Source of the DNA: Brevibacillus laterosporus
Lineage (GTDB): Bacteria; Bacillota; Bacilli; Brevibacillales; Brevibacillaceae
Reading direction: 5' to 3'
Assembly (NCBI GenBank): GCA_007833815.1
Contig: CP033464.1
Span: 2,846,001-2,910,000, forward strand
Length of the DNA stretch: 64,000 nt
A model generated the notes under the pieces. The model made no database searches, had not been told where the DNA came from, and saw only the letters and a list, made by a program, of their open reading frames with translations. Shown here piece after piece: positions 9,398-17,750 of the stretch; position 1 is the stretch's first letter; each line of letters begins with the position of its first letter. The position numbers and the translations under genes are program-made.

Positions 9398-10258
9398 TTG
9401 GCTGGTATTTGGGAAGTTTTTCTGAGATCATTCTTTACGCTTTTTTCTCTATTGTTCTTAACACGACTAATGGGGAAGCGCCAAATAGCTCAAGCTACTT
9501 TTTTTGAATATATAGTAGGAGTAACAATTGGTTCCATTGCGGGTGTCATTTCCACTGATGTTGAGGATAATTTCATTAATGGGTTTGTCAGTATGTTAAT
9601 TTGGGCTCTTGTGCCTTTTCTTCTTAGTTATCTCTCAGTCAAAAGTAAAATAGTAAACGATCTTATTGAAGGAAATGCTCGTGTCCTCATTAAAAACGGG
9701 AAAATTATGGAGGAAAACCTAAAGAAAGAAAATTATTCAGGAGAAGAATTACTAGAGCAGCTTCGCCTTAAAAATATATTTTCTGTGGCTGAAGTGGAGT
9801 TTGCTGCATTAGAACAAAATGGTCATGTTAGCGTATTATTAAAAAAAGAAAATCAACCACTCACACAAAAAGATTTGAATATAAAACCTGCACCCATCAA
9901 AGAACCACAAACGGTTATTCTGGATGGAAATATTCTGTTAGAGCCATTGGCAAACACAGGCTTGTCCAAAAGGTGGCTTTTTATGACTTTAAATAAATTG
10001 GGAATTCCAGTAGATAACGTATATATGGGTCAAGTTGATAGTTATGGGCAATTACATGTGGATTTATATGATGATCAAATTACTGTGCCAATTCCACAAG
10101 AGAAACCATTAACATTATCCATTCTAAAAAAGTGTCAAGCGGATCTAGAAACTTTTACACTTGAAACAAAAAATAAATTAGCCAAACAGGAATATGAACA
10201 GAGCGCGAAACATTTAAAACAAATTGTAGATAATGTAAAGCCGTTTTTACAATCGTAA
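9398..10258 (+). CDS. DUF421-DUF1657 fusion membrane protein (YetF-like)
   Basis: 286 residues. The N-terminal part matches DUF421: membrane segments FTLFSLLFLTRLMGKRQ, FEYIVGVTIGSIAGV and LIWALVPFLLSYLS, then ARVLIKNGKIMEENL. The last 50 residues (LKKCQADLETFTLETKNKLA and on) match DUF1657, which at 7173 is a separate gene. The gene starts with TTG after a strong AAGGAGAGG and is divergent from spoVAC. The same fusion is known from spoVA2mob operons. Molecular function is unknown; a role in spore membrane properties is inferred from the setting. Confidence 0.88.
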   Translation: MAGIWEVFLRSFFTLFSLLFLTRLMGKRQIAQATFFEYIVGVTIGSIAGVISTDVEDNFINGFVSMLIWALVPFLLSYLSVKSKIVNDLIEGNARVLIKNGKIMEENLKKENYSGEELLEQLRLKNIFSVAEVEFAALEQNGHVSVLLKKENQPLTQKDLNIKPAPIKEPQTVILDGNILLEPLANTGLSKRWLFMTLNKLGIPVDNVYMGQVDSYGQLHVDLYDDQITVPIPQEKPLTLSILKKCQADLETFTLETKNKLAKQEYEQSAKHLKQIVDNVKPFLQS

Positions 10259-10321
10259 TAAGACATTCACTCAGGCTAGTTATCATCTGGAATAACCAAT
10301 CGAATATGGTAAGTAACTATC

Positions 10322-10356
10322 AAAAGAGACAATGGTGTAATTTCCTTGTCTCTTTT
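10322..10356 (+). terminator. Intrinsic terminator after the DUF421-DUF1657 gene
   Basis: A perfect 11-base inverted repeat (10322-10332 with 10346-10356) ends in TTTT, about 65 bases after the stop. The gap from 10357 to 10640 has no gene that I can support; a weaker stem-loop (GGGGCTG/CAGCTCT, 10507-10525) with seven T after it suggests another transcript end. Confidence 0.65.
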
Positions 10357-10644
10357 GGCCATCCATTAACATACCATTGCGATGGTTCTCCATATTGCTA
10401 AAAAACCTAGTCACCAATTTTAAAAAGAGTGACGTTTTTTCAACCTCTGTGATGAACACATCCCTATCTCGTATTGATTATGATTGCTTTCATCCATTAA
10501 TTTTTGGAGGGGCTGAAAAACAGCTCTTTTTTTATTGAGTTAAAGAACAGCATCGTGTAAAGAGGAAAATTCGAAGCATGGGCTTACGTGTTATTTTCAT
10601 TTCAACAGGAATGTGAAAAGGAGGATGATAGAAACAAAGAAAAA

Positions 10645-10684
10645 AACCAATTAATGATAAGAAATATCATCAATTGGTTTTTTT
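10645..10684 (-). terminator. Bidirectional terminator beyond the SET-domain gene
   Basis: AACCAATT at 10645 pairs with AATTGGTT at 10672, with an inner TGATA/TATCA stem; T runs flank both sides (A run on the left, T run on the right). It lies about 20 bases beyond the stop of the minus-strand gene. Confidence 0.7.
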
Positions 10685-10703
10685 CTTTGCGATTATTGCC
10701 TTT

Positions 10704-11087
10704 TTACTTATCAAACCATAGTGGATCTTCGTTGTCGATATCACCATTATAGTTGATTAGTACCTCTTCTCCTGATTTTATATCTGTGTAAGCATAGAAA
10801 TCAATCGTGATGTTCTCAAAGTTATTTTCATAAGTGGCATTGGGATTATATGAGTGGTTAAACAGCATACCATAACCTAAGAGGAGTGCAGTATGATTCT
10901 CACCATACTCAAACGCGTAGTCAGCAAGGAGTGTTTTCTCTATGAAAACATGCTCCTCATTCGGATAAGGAATCACCGGTGCCGCATGTATAAGCTCACC
11001 TTTTCTTATATCACGTGTCGCGAAAACTCCTCTATTGAACTCACCATTACTAAGTGTGGAATTTTTTATTTCAATCATGTTAGTCAT
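10704..11087 (-). CDS. SET-domain protein
   Basis: 127 residues, a minimal SET domain: GRGVFAT-like start (NRGVFATRDIRKGE), the conserved LFNHSYNPNATY block and the final GEEVLINYNGD. SET domains transfer a methyl group from S-adenosylmethionine to lysine; bacterial stand-alone forms have mostly unknown protein targets. Size and motifs match the short SET proteins common in Bacillales. It has its own terminator and an AAGGA site eight bases before the ATG, so it is probably a single-gene unit. Confidence 0.85.
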   Translation of the reverse strand: MTNMIEIKNSTLSNGEFNRGVFATRDIRKGELIHAAPVIPYPNEEHVFIEKTLLADYAFEYGENHTALLLGYGMLFNHSYNPNATYENNFENITIDFYAYTDIKSGEEVLINYNGDIDNEDPLWFDK

Positions 11088-11404
11088 CTACTCGTTCCTT
11101 CTATATTGATTATCTTTATAAGCTTACTAGTTCATAAGGATGAAAGCAACTAATTTAACTAATCAATCTTAGAGGTTTTATAAATTTGAATTGAAATCCG
11201 TATAAATAATTTATTTCAAAATATTGTAAAATATTAATAAAATAATATACTTTATTTATATGCTTTATTTTTAACAATAACTTGTGGGTGAGAGGAGTGT
11301 TCTACATGTTAGCTACTTTATCTCTAGTTGTTATTGTTTCACTATCACTTTTTTGCGCGGGTATATCATCATCCAAATCTTGTCTGATAGGAAGGAGAGG
11401 TAAT

Positions 11405-12655
11405 ATGAAGAAAACGTTGTTATTCTTGGTTATTTCATTGATGATATGTGCTTGTATGAAGCCTTTACCTGTAGTAAACGCGGAAGAGTTATCAGAAAAT
11501 AACAACAATAGACCAATCATTCTTGTTAATGGCTTTCTTGGTTGGGGAAGAGAAGAAATACTAGGATTCAAGTATTGGGGTGGCTTACATGATATACAAG
11601 AAAAGTTAAAAAAAGATGGCTACCAGGTATTTACTTCAGAAATTGGTCCCGTTTCAAGTAATTGGGACCGTGCTTGTGAGTTATATGCTCAAATAAATGG
11701 AGGAACAGTAGATTATGGAGCGGCCCATGCTGATGAACATGGACATGCCCGCTTTGGGCGTACTTATGAAGGGTTTGTGTTGAACTGGAATGAAAACAAC
11801 AAAGTTCATCTAGTTGGCCATAGTATGGGAGGACAAACAGCGCGTACTCTTGTCCAATTACTAAAAGAAGGGAATCGTGAGGAAAAAGAATATGCAAATC
11901 AGCGTTCTGAAGTGGAGATTTCTCCATTGTTTGAAGGAGGAAAATCATTTGTCCGGAGTGTCACTACAATTGCAACTCCTCATAATGGGACAACTTTAGC
12001 TGACGGTATAAGTACGTTTATTCCGTTTGCTAAGGAGCTTCTTGTTGCTACCGCTTTTTTTGTGCATAGTTCTGATTTAATATTTTATGATTTTAAATTG
12101 GATCAATGGGGAATTAAGAAAAATAAAGGTGAATCGTTTCTCAATTATTCAAAGCGTGTATGGAATAGTTCAATTTGGAAAGAAACAAAAGATACTAGTC
12201 AATGGGATCTTAGTACAGATGGGGCCAGAGAATTAAATAGCTGGGTAAAGGCTCAACCAGATGTATTTTATTTTTCTTATAGTGCTAGTGCCACAAAAGC
12301 TGGAATCTTGACAGGAGTGCATATTCCAACCTTGACAATGAATAAAGCATTAATGGGAAATGCTTTATTCATGGGATCATATATACGAAATGAACAAAAC
12401 CGACCGATTATTGATGCATCCTGGTGGGAAAATGATGGAGTAATTAATACAATTTCCATGATGGGTCCATCAACAGATGAAATTGTTTCGTATAATCAGA
12501 TTGCACAAATCGGAAAGTGGAATTATTTAGGTAAAAAAGTAGACTGGGATCATCTAGATCTTATTGGATTAAGCATATCTGATACATTTGGCTTCTCTGA
12601 TATTACTGCTTTTTATCGAGGTATTGCCGAAATGGTAACAGCTTTACCAGAATAA
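11405..12655 (+). CDS. Secreted triacylglycerol lipase, family I.5 (thermoalkalophilic type)
   Basis: 416 residues from the chosen ATG. After a signal peptide (KTLLFLVISLMICACM), the mature part shows PIILVNGFLGWGREE, the oxyanion region, the nucleophile motif GHSMGGQTAR (most relatives have AHSQGG), YGAAHADEHGHARFGR and SSNWDRACE, all typical of Geobacillus lipases such as BTL2. Catalytic Asp is probably in WDLSTDGAREL and His in WDHLDLIG. The family splits long-chain triglycerides and holds Zn and Ca. The chosen start has AAGGAGAGG four bases upstream. An in-frame ATG at 11306, also with a site, would add a second hydrophobic stretch of about 33 residues, so the start is open. Confidence 0.93.
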   Translation: MKKTLLFLVISLMICACMKPLPVVNAEELSENNNNRPIILVNGFLGWGREEILGFKYWGGLHDIQEKLKKDGYQVFTSEIGPVSSNWDRACELYAQINGGTVDYGAAHADEHGHARFGRTYEGFVLNWNENNKVHLVGHSMGGQTARTLVQLLKEGNREEKEYANQRSEVEISPLFEGGKSFVRSVTTIATPHNGTTLADGISTFIPFAKELLVATAFFVHSSDLIFYDFKLDQWGIKKNKGESFLNYSKRVWNSSIWKETKDTSQWDLSTDGARELNSWVKAQPDVFYFSYSASATKAGILTGVHIPTLTMNKALMGNALFMGSYIRNEQNRPIIDASWWENDGVINTISMMGPSTDEIVSYNQIAQIGKWNYLGKKVDWDHLDLIGLSISDTFGFSDITAFYRGIAEMVTALPE

Positions 12656-12907
12656 AGGGATACTTTTCAGATGGTCCCTCGGAACCTTTCCACTTGGCAA
12701 AGAAAAGGCGATTGAATCGATACTTAAGAATTTATTTGTTTTCCCCAGATATAGTGAATGTAGGTGAATCGGTTATTAGCTCATGGTACCAAAAGCTTTC
12801 TTGTAGTAAGTTATGTTTATATGACATGTTTTGCTAGTTTCCTACTGTGTCCTTTTTCAACAACTTCATAACAACATGGTCAAACAAAATGTAGATTATC
12901 AACGCAA

Positions 12908-12937
12908 CGGTTGGTCGTACCCGGGTACCGCCAACCG
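12908..12937. repeat. 30-base imperfect palindrome
   Basis: Arms CGGTTGG and CCAACCG enclose a perfect 12-base core palindrome (GTACCCGGGTAC), with two mismatched positions on each side. It lies in the 470-base gap between lipase and GNAT gene. No known site was recognised. Confidence 0.7.
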
Positions 12938-13039
12938 AATGCGAAAATAGTACGTTAAGACCTTAGCGGACATAAATTTTCTGATATACTTACTACGTTA
13001 GTGAACATGAATAGCCAATTTATAGCACTTTCATGTCAC

Positions 13040-13085
13040 CATAGTACCAAGTAGCGGTCATTTGTGATCGTTAGTTGGTACTATG
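13040..13085. repeat. Long near-perfect hairpin upstream of the GNAT gene
   Basis: CATAGTACCAA (13040-13050) pairs with TTGGTACTATG (13075-13085). Inside, a single G-G mismatch is followed by nine more pairs, two of them G-T, closing on a TTTG tetraloop, so about 20 of 21 positions can pair. A weaker outer stem (TAGCCA/TGGCTA) surrounds it. It ends about 42 bases before the GNAT start. No T run follows, so it is not a plain terminator. Confidence 0.75.
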
Positions 13086-13127
13086 TGAAACAATGGCTAA
13101 TATTGGCCCAGCAAAGGATGGCGAAAT

Positions 13128-13703
13128 ATGAATACATTGCTACAATTTCCTCAGGAAGATTGCCCTATACCGATTAAAGAACAAATAATCACATTAATGC
13201 GACGTGAGTGGCCTCAAGCGTTCGAATGTATGGGGGAGAATATACTTTGGCCAAGTAATCCAGAAATTCATCCAACCTCTTTAGTTCTTATTGAGAACCA
13301 CATAGTAATCAGTCACATTGCTGTTTCTTGGAAATATATAAAACATCAAGGACAAACTTATAAAGTGTTTGGACTAAGTGAGGTCATGACAAACCCTTCT
13401 TATCGCAATCAAGGATTCGGTTTAAAGCTTGTAAAAGAAGCTGTTTCATTTATAGAAAAAAATGATCCAGATATCGGCATATTTACTTGTAAGCCGCCTT
13501 TGGTTTACTTCTATAATCAAGGCGGATGGGAACATATAAAAAATACAAACCTTATCGGCGGGACACGTAATAAGCCTTTTCGAAGTGATTCTTTAGGTCT
13601 GTCTACGATGATACGTTTTTTCTCAAATAAAGCTCAGCAGAATCGACCTGCTTTTGAGGAAACTGATGTTTATCTTGAGTTAGGTGAAAAGATGCTGTGG
13701 TAA
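13128..13703 (+). CDS. GNAT-family N-acetyltransferase
   Basis: 191 residues with a single GNAT fold. VFGLSEVMTNPSYRNQGFGLKLV includes the acetyl-CoA-binding R/Q-x-x-G-x-G/A motif, and VYFYNQGGW matches motif B. Such enzymes transfer acetyl from acetyl-CoA to an amine; the substrate is not evident. It is different from the larger acetyltransferase in the biosynthetic operon. It stands alone, after a long hairpin and before a transposase-like relic, so the locus may have been acquired. The ATG has no strong site; the start is the only Met near the N-terminus. Confidence 0.8.
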   Translation: MNTLLQFPQEDCPIPIKEQIITLMRREWPQAFECMGENILWPSNPEIHPTSLVLIENHIVISHIAVSWKYIKHQGQTYKVFGLSEVMTNPSYRNQGFGLKLVKEAVSFIEKNDPDIGIFTCKPPLVYFYNQGGWEHIKNTNLIGGTRNKPFRSDSLGLSTMIRFFSNKAQQNRPAFEETDVYLELGEKMLW

Positions 13704-13723
13704 CCAAAAATTGCGGCAAGTTC

Positions 13724-13876
13724 AGCAGAACTGATATAACCCCATCGCCATTTTTTTATGGCTACGTTTTGTGTCCCCGGTGTCCATAGCAGAGAAGGAG
13801 TGTTACGCCAATATGAGTAGATGGAGTAGTCTTTATCTGCTATCAGCAACATCTGTTTGGACAAATGAAGTGCCAC
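13724..13876 (-). pseudogene. Possible transposase relic (IS4-family-like)
   Basis: A minus-strand stretch reads HLSKQMLLIADKDYSIYSYW and then TPSLLW. This resembles the LLLADRxFxSxxLW...GADLLWR block of IS4-type DDE transposases, where D is catalytic. Only about 50 codons can be followed and no insertion-sequence ends are seen, so it would be a fragment. Chance resemblance is possible. Confidence 0.3.
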
Positions 13877-13961
13877 AGGAGATAAAATTATATTCGTTCG
13901 AGAGTTGAAAGATGAAGCTTACGTTCGACACGTCAATGACAAAAATATCATCAATAGAAAA

Positions 13962-13983
13962 GCAGTAGGATTATTCCTACTGC
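13962..13983 (-). terminator. Terminator beyond the NhaC-family gene
   Basis: GCAGTAGGA and TCCTACTGC form a nine-base-pair stem with a four-base loop; on the minus strand TTTTCT follows. It lies about 105 bases beyond the transporter stop. Confidence 0.65.
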
Positions 13984-14087
13984 CTCTTAAACTACCACTA
14001 TTTAGCTATTGTTCTTTCATTTTATTGATTCTGCCGAAATAAGTAGCATTTTTTCTTTTGGTTCGTTTTTATGGTATGAGAGTACAA

Positions 14088-15437
14088 TTAAGTTGTCTCG
14101 TACAGGACATCCTCTTTCTCATTATGCTGTTTTATGATACTATCTTTCTTTGTTTCCGATGAAAAACGTGGAAAGTTAATCATAATTGAAATAATGCCAC
14201 AAACAGCAACTAGCATTGGATAAAAAGCATACGGCAATAGATCGATTGGTGACAGTGAAGCAAATCCCGCTGCGGTTAACATTTGAGCCCCGTACGGAAT
14301 GATCCCTTGTACGCTACAAGAAAATAAATCTAGTAAGCTCGCCGATTTTCTCGGATCAATCTCATATTGATCTGAAATATTTTTAGCAAGCGGCCCTGCA
14401 AAAATAATAGCAATTGTATTATTAGCTGTACACATATTTGTCATGCTCACAAGCCCAGCAATTCCAAATTCTGCTCCCTTCTTCGAACGAATGTTGCGCG
14501 TCAATACATTCATTAGATAATGAATCCCGCCATTATGTTGAATAATCTCAATCATTCCACCAATTAACATTGTTAATAACACGAGCTCCATCATTCCGCT
14601 AATTCCTACTGTGACATTTTTGAAGAAAGTTGCAAGTGTGTAGCTTCCATCTACCATACCGATAATACCTGATAATACAGTTCCTCCTGCCAGAACGACT
14701 AGGACATTCCATCCAAGTAAGGCTGCAATCAGCACTCCTGCATACGGTAAAATTTTCACCCAATTGAACGTACCTGTTACCATATTTGTATGATTTCCTA
14801 ATGTAAGAACGACTAAAAGTATGATCGTTATAATAGCAGCTGGTAATACAATTAAAAAGTTTGTTTTGAATTTATCTTTCATTTCCGTTCCTTGCGTGCG
14901 TACGGCGGCAATTGTCGTATCAGATATAAATGATAAATTATCACCGAACATCGCTCCTCCAACAACTGTTGCAATTGTGAGGGCGATCGAGATATCTGTT
15001 TGTTCGCTAATCCCTATTGCAATTGGCGCTAATGCAGCAATAGTCCCCATAGATGTCCCCATCGCTAACGAGATAAATGCAGCGATTATAAATAAGCCTA
15101 CAACTACGAAACCTTGAGGTAAAACGGAAAGAGCTAAGTTCACTGTAGCTTCAACGCTGCCCATGCCTTTTGCTGCTTGGGAAAACGCTCCTGCCAATAC
15201 AAAGATTAATAGCATAATTATGATATTAGGATTGCCGGCCCCTTTAGCAAACCGTTCTACCTTTGTCGTAAAGGTTTCATTTCTATTCATCGCTAATGCA
15301 ACTGTAACTGCAATCAAAATAGCAACTATGATGGGAAGCTGATAAAAATCTCCTGTAATAACTCCAGAGCCTATAAATAGTACTAAAAATATACCGAGCG
15401 GCAATAATGCCAACGCACTTCCTTTTGTCTGTTTCAT
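14088..15437 (-). CDS. metT: NhaC-family transporter, probable methionine transporter MetT
   Basis: 449 residues with about 11-12 membrane segments. The segments LAMGTSMGTIAALAPIAIGI, GGAMFGDNLSFISDTTIAA and NMCTANNTIAIIFAGPLA are those of the NhaC Na+/H+ antiporter superfamily. The leader is a SAM-I riboswitch with a terminator, so the gene is switched on when S-adenosylmethionine is low. S-box-controlled members of this family have been assigned as methionine transporters (MetT), which I take as the best reading; a Na+/H+ antiporter proper is the alternative. The start has AGAGGTG in position. Confidence 0.8.
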   Translation of the reverse strand: MKQTKGSALALLPLGIFLVLFIGSGVITGDFYQLPIIVAILIAVTVALAMNRNETFTTKVERFAKGAGNPNIIIMLLIFVLAGAFSQAAKGMGSVEATVNLALSVLPQGFVVVGLFIIAAFISLAMGTSMGTIAALAPIAIGISEQTDISIALTIATVVGGAMFGDNLSFISDTTIAAVRTQGTEMKDKFKTNFLIVLPAAIITIILLVVLTLGNHTNMVTGTFNWVKILPYAGVLIAALLGWNVLVVLAGGTVLSGIIGMVDGSYTLATFFKNVTVGISGMMELVLLTMLIGGMIEIIQHNGGIHYLMNVLTRNIRSKKGAEFGIAGLVSMTNMCTANNTIAIIFAGPLAKNISDQYEIDPRKSASLLDLFSCSVQGIIPYGAQMLTAAGFASLSPIDLLPYAFYPMLVAVCGIISIMINFPRFSSETKKDSIIKQHNEKEDVLYETT

Positions 15438-15470
15438 ACTAACACCTCTCTATTACTAAACTTTTCCTTC

Positions 15471-15509
15471 AAAAAATGAAGAAGACCTCTTCTTATGAGA
15501 AGAGGTCTT
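15471..15509 (-). terminator. Riboswitch-controlled terminator before metT
   Basis: On the minus strand a 12-base-pair stem (15482-15493 with 15498-15509) with a four-base loop is followed by CTTCATTTTTT. Its first arm (CTCTTCTCAT) is complementary to the 3' side of the riboswitch P1 helix (ATGAGAAGAG), so antiterminator and terminator exclude each other. Confidence 0.9.
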
Positions 15510-15530
15510 ATATAAGATATAAGAAACACT

Positions 15531-15640
15531 CTTCTCATCTTTCAAGCACATTGCTTGCTGGATTTGGCACAGCACTCTAATTACGAGTCCGCTGCCGAGG
15601 CATCAAAGGGCCAGTCCCTCCGCCTCTCTAGATAAGAAGG
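15531..15640 (-). ncRNA. SAM-I (S-box) riboswitch aptamer
   Basis: On the minus strand the order is CTTATCtAGAGaGGCGGAGGG, then ACTGGCCCTTTGATGCC, then CGGCAGCGGAC, then GTGCTGTGCCAAATCC and a closing helix that ends in GATGAGAAG. These are the conserved S-box blocks, including the kink-turn, the CCxxxGATGCC segment and the CGGCA pseudoknot partner. The P1 helix pairs CTTCTTATCT with AGATGAGAAG. It binds S-adenosylmethionine and then favours the downstream terminator, so transporter expression falls when SAM is plentiful. Confidence 0.95.
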
Positions 15641-15700
15641 TTTCATATTTTATTTTCTATCACTAAGCTTTTTTTACTTTACTCGTTGATAAACAAAATG

Positions 15701-15868
15701 TCAAATGTTTTTAATATAGGATTCTTTTTTTGTTACTAAGCGTTCGTCTGTTCTCATTTGAAATTCCTCCCATTTCAACCCAAAAAACTTATTTACCGCA
15801 CAACAAATTTCCAGGCATAATTTCAAAGTTGGATTATATTTTCCCTTTTCAATAAGACGAATCGTAAT
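15701..15868 (-). pseudogene. 3' remnant of an XRE-type HTH regulator
   Basis: The 55-codon frame reads TIRLIEKGKYNPTLKLCLEI, then CCAVNKFFGLKWEEF and ends in ESYIKNI before a stop. This matches the C-terminal half of small XRE regulators, where the recognition helix region usually reads SRQTIxxIExGKYNPSL. A stop codon directly precedes the visible part and no N-terminal half is found upstream, so the gene looks truncated. It lies between the metT leader and pepT. Confidence 0.6.
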
Positions 15869-15945
15869 TTATGGATGATAATCAATGAATCTTACATTGT
15901 TCACGACATTTACATCAACGTAATAATGTCTTTTAGGTCGTTGAG

Positions 15946-15973
15946 TTGATGGAACAGTTACAGTCAGTATAAA
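15946..15973 (+). promoter_or_regulatory. Candidate sigma-A promoter for pepT
   Basis: TTGATG and TATAAA are 16 bases apart, about 65 bases before the pepT start. It is a fair match to the sigma-A consensus, without other support. A second -10-like TATAAT occurs closer to the gene. Confidence 0.35.
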
Positions 15974-16039
15974 TGGTAATATCGTCCAGTAAGCGGTATA
16001 ATAAAAAAAGATTCAATGAAAACAAGGGAGTGAATTTGA

Positions 16040-17272
16040 TTGAAGCAAGCAATCATAGATCGCTTTACAAGATATGTAAAAGTGGACACCCAATCCAACG
16101 ACGAGAGCCATACAGTCCCGTCAACAGCAGGACAAATTGAGTTAGGTAAAATGCTAGTCGAAGAATTAAAAGCGACGGGACTATCGGAAGTCACGATGGA
16201 TGAAAATGGATATGTAATGGCGACACTCCCTGCAAATACGCACAAGCAGGTTCCAGTGATCGGCTTTTTAGCTCATCTGGATACTGCCACGGATTTTATA
16301 GGTAAAAATGTCAATCCGCAAGTCCACGAAAATTTTGATGGCAAAGCTATTATACTAAATCAAGGACTTGGCGTTGTTTTAACTCCCGAATTATTCCCAG
16401 AGTTGCCGTCCTATAAAGGTCATACACTGATAACTACTGATGGAACAACATTGCTCGGAGCAGATGATAAAGCTGGAATTACTGAAATAGTAACGGCAAT
16501 GGATTATCTATTGAAACACCCGGAAATCAAGCATGGAAAAATCAGAGTGGCATTCACCCCTGACGAAGAAATCAGCCGAGGACCGGCTCATTTTGACGTA
16601 GCTGCATTTGGCGCAGAATTTGGGTATACGATAGATGGTGGAGCACTAGGTGGATTGGAGTATGAAAGCTTTAATGCCGCTGGAGTCAAGCTCACCTTTA
16701 AAGGAATTAGCACGCATCCTGGAACAGCCAAGGATAAAATGCTTAACGCAAGTAAGCTAGCGATGGAATTTCATGGACAACTCCCCGCAGCAGAAGCACC
16801 GGAGTATACGGATGGCTACGAGGGCTTTTACCACCTTATCTCAGTACATGGTGATGTTGAACAAAGTAAATCTCATTACATAATCAGAGACTTTGATCAA
16901 GATAACTTTAACGCCCGAAAAGAGAAAGTGGCGGGTATCGTGAAACAGATGCAGGAGAAATACGGAGCAGAAAATATCATTATCGAGATGAAAGATCAGT
17001 ACTATAATATGCGTGATAAAATAGAACCGGTCAGGGAAGTTGTTGATATTGCTTATGAAGCAATGAAAAACCTCGATATCGAGCCAGTAATCAGCCCGAT
17101 CCGAGGCGGTACGGATGGTTCCCAATTATCGTATATGGGTCTTCCAACACCAAATATTTTTACCGGTGGGGAAAATTATCATGGTAAATTCGAATATGTT
17201 TCTGTAGATAATATGGAAAAAGCGGTTCAAGTTATTATCGAAATAGCACGCTTGTTTGAAGAAAAAGCATAA
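16040..17272 (+). CDS. pepT: Peptidase T (tripeptide aminopeptidase)
   Basis: 410 residues, the usual length. The zinc ligands of the M20B family are visible: His in GFLAHLDTA, Asp in [10 protein letters not shown], Glu in [10 protein letters not shown], Asp in [11 protein letters not shown], and His late in [12 protein letters not shown]. It removes the N-terminal residue from tripeptides in the cytoplasm, the last step in using peptides. It starts with TTG after an AAGGGAG site. It has its own terminator and is probably transcribed alone. Confidence 0.96.
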   Translation: MKQAIIDRFTRYVKVDTQSNDESHTVPSTAGQIELGKMLVEELKATGLSEVTMDENGYVMATLPANTHKQVPVIGFLAHLDTATDFIGKNVNPQVHENFDGKAIILNQGLGVVLTPELFPELPSYKGHTLITTDGTTLLGADDKAGITEIVTAMDYLLKHPEIKHGKIRVAFTPDEEISRGPAHFDVAAFGAEFGYTIDGGALGGLEYESFNAAGVKLTFKGISTHPGTAKDKMLNASKLAMEFHGQLPAAEAPEYTDGYEGFYHLISVHGDVEQSKSHYIIRDFDQDNFNARKEKVAGIVKQMQEKYGAENIIIEMKDQYYNMRDKIEPVREVVDIAYEAMKNLDIEPVISPIRGGTDGSQLSYMGLPTPNIFTGGENYHGKFEYVSVDNMEKAVQVIIEIARLFEEKA

Positions 17273-17302
17273 AGAAATTGGTCTGGAGTCTCTTTGATAT
17301 TA

Positions 17303-17375
17303 TCCCCGTAGGGTCAACAGGTAATGGAGTTCATGTGAACATGGATACATTGCTGTTGACCCTACGGGGATTTTC
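17303..17375 (+). terminator. Strong terminator after pepT
   Basis: A perfect 18-base inverted repeat (17303-17320 with 17353-17370) is followed by TTTTCTT. The loop itself contains a smaller GTTCA/TGAAC hairpin. It probably also stops transcription from the converging azlCD operon. Confidence 0.85.
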
Positions 17376-17423
17376 TTATGAAATACCCGGAAATCATAAG
17401 TCAAAATCTGCTTCTAAGATAAA

Positions 17424-17750
17424 TTAGGTAGTGAATAATCTCAATAAACCCATAAGAATAACGCCAAAAATTACGGTTACAGCTAAGCTTTTCGTTCGTA
17501 AAGCTAATAATAGAGTAGGAACGATAGCAATGAGTGTTAACCAATTTATTTCTATAGAATGACTAGTCTTTATAATGACATTTTCTACAACGAGTGCTGT
17601 AAGGATACAGATAGGTATAAAAGAAAGCCATTTTAGTACAGGATCAGGTAAATGTAAATTTCGTACCACTAAAAATGGTAAAATTCGTGGGACTACTGTG
17701 ACGATAGTACATCCAAGTATCACAAAGAAAATAGATTGATTCACACTCAT
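17424..17750 (-). CDS. azlD: AzlD-family branched-chain amino acid export subunit
   Basis: 108 residues with four hydrophobic segments; the N-terminal VTVVPRILPFLVV and KWLSFIPICILTALV are typical of AzlD (PF05437). AzlD works with AzlC as a two-part exporter for branched-chain amino acids and toxic analogues such as azaleucine. Its start overlaps the azlC stop by four bases. Confidence 0.93.
   Translation of the reverse strand: MSVNQSIFFVILGCTIVTVVPRILPFLVVRNLHLPDPVLKWLSFIPICILTALVVENVIIKTSHSIEINWLTLIAIVPTLLLALRTKSLAVTVIFGVILMGLLRLFTT

Noticed and set aside
10618-10650. Nine-codon frame beginning at an ATG directly after AAAAGGAGG
   Set aside because: No spacing between site and ATG and it ends in the terminator stem; it is probably fortuitous.
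12905-12940. T-box riboswitch (GGGTACCGCC resembles the T-box sequence)
   Set aside because: The match to AGGGTGGNACCGCG is poor, no stem I or specifier loop is visible and the downstream gene is not amino-acid related.
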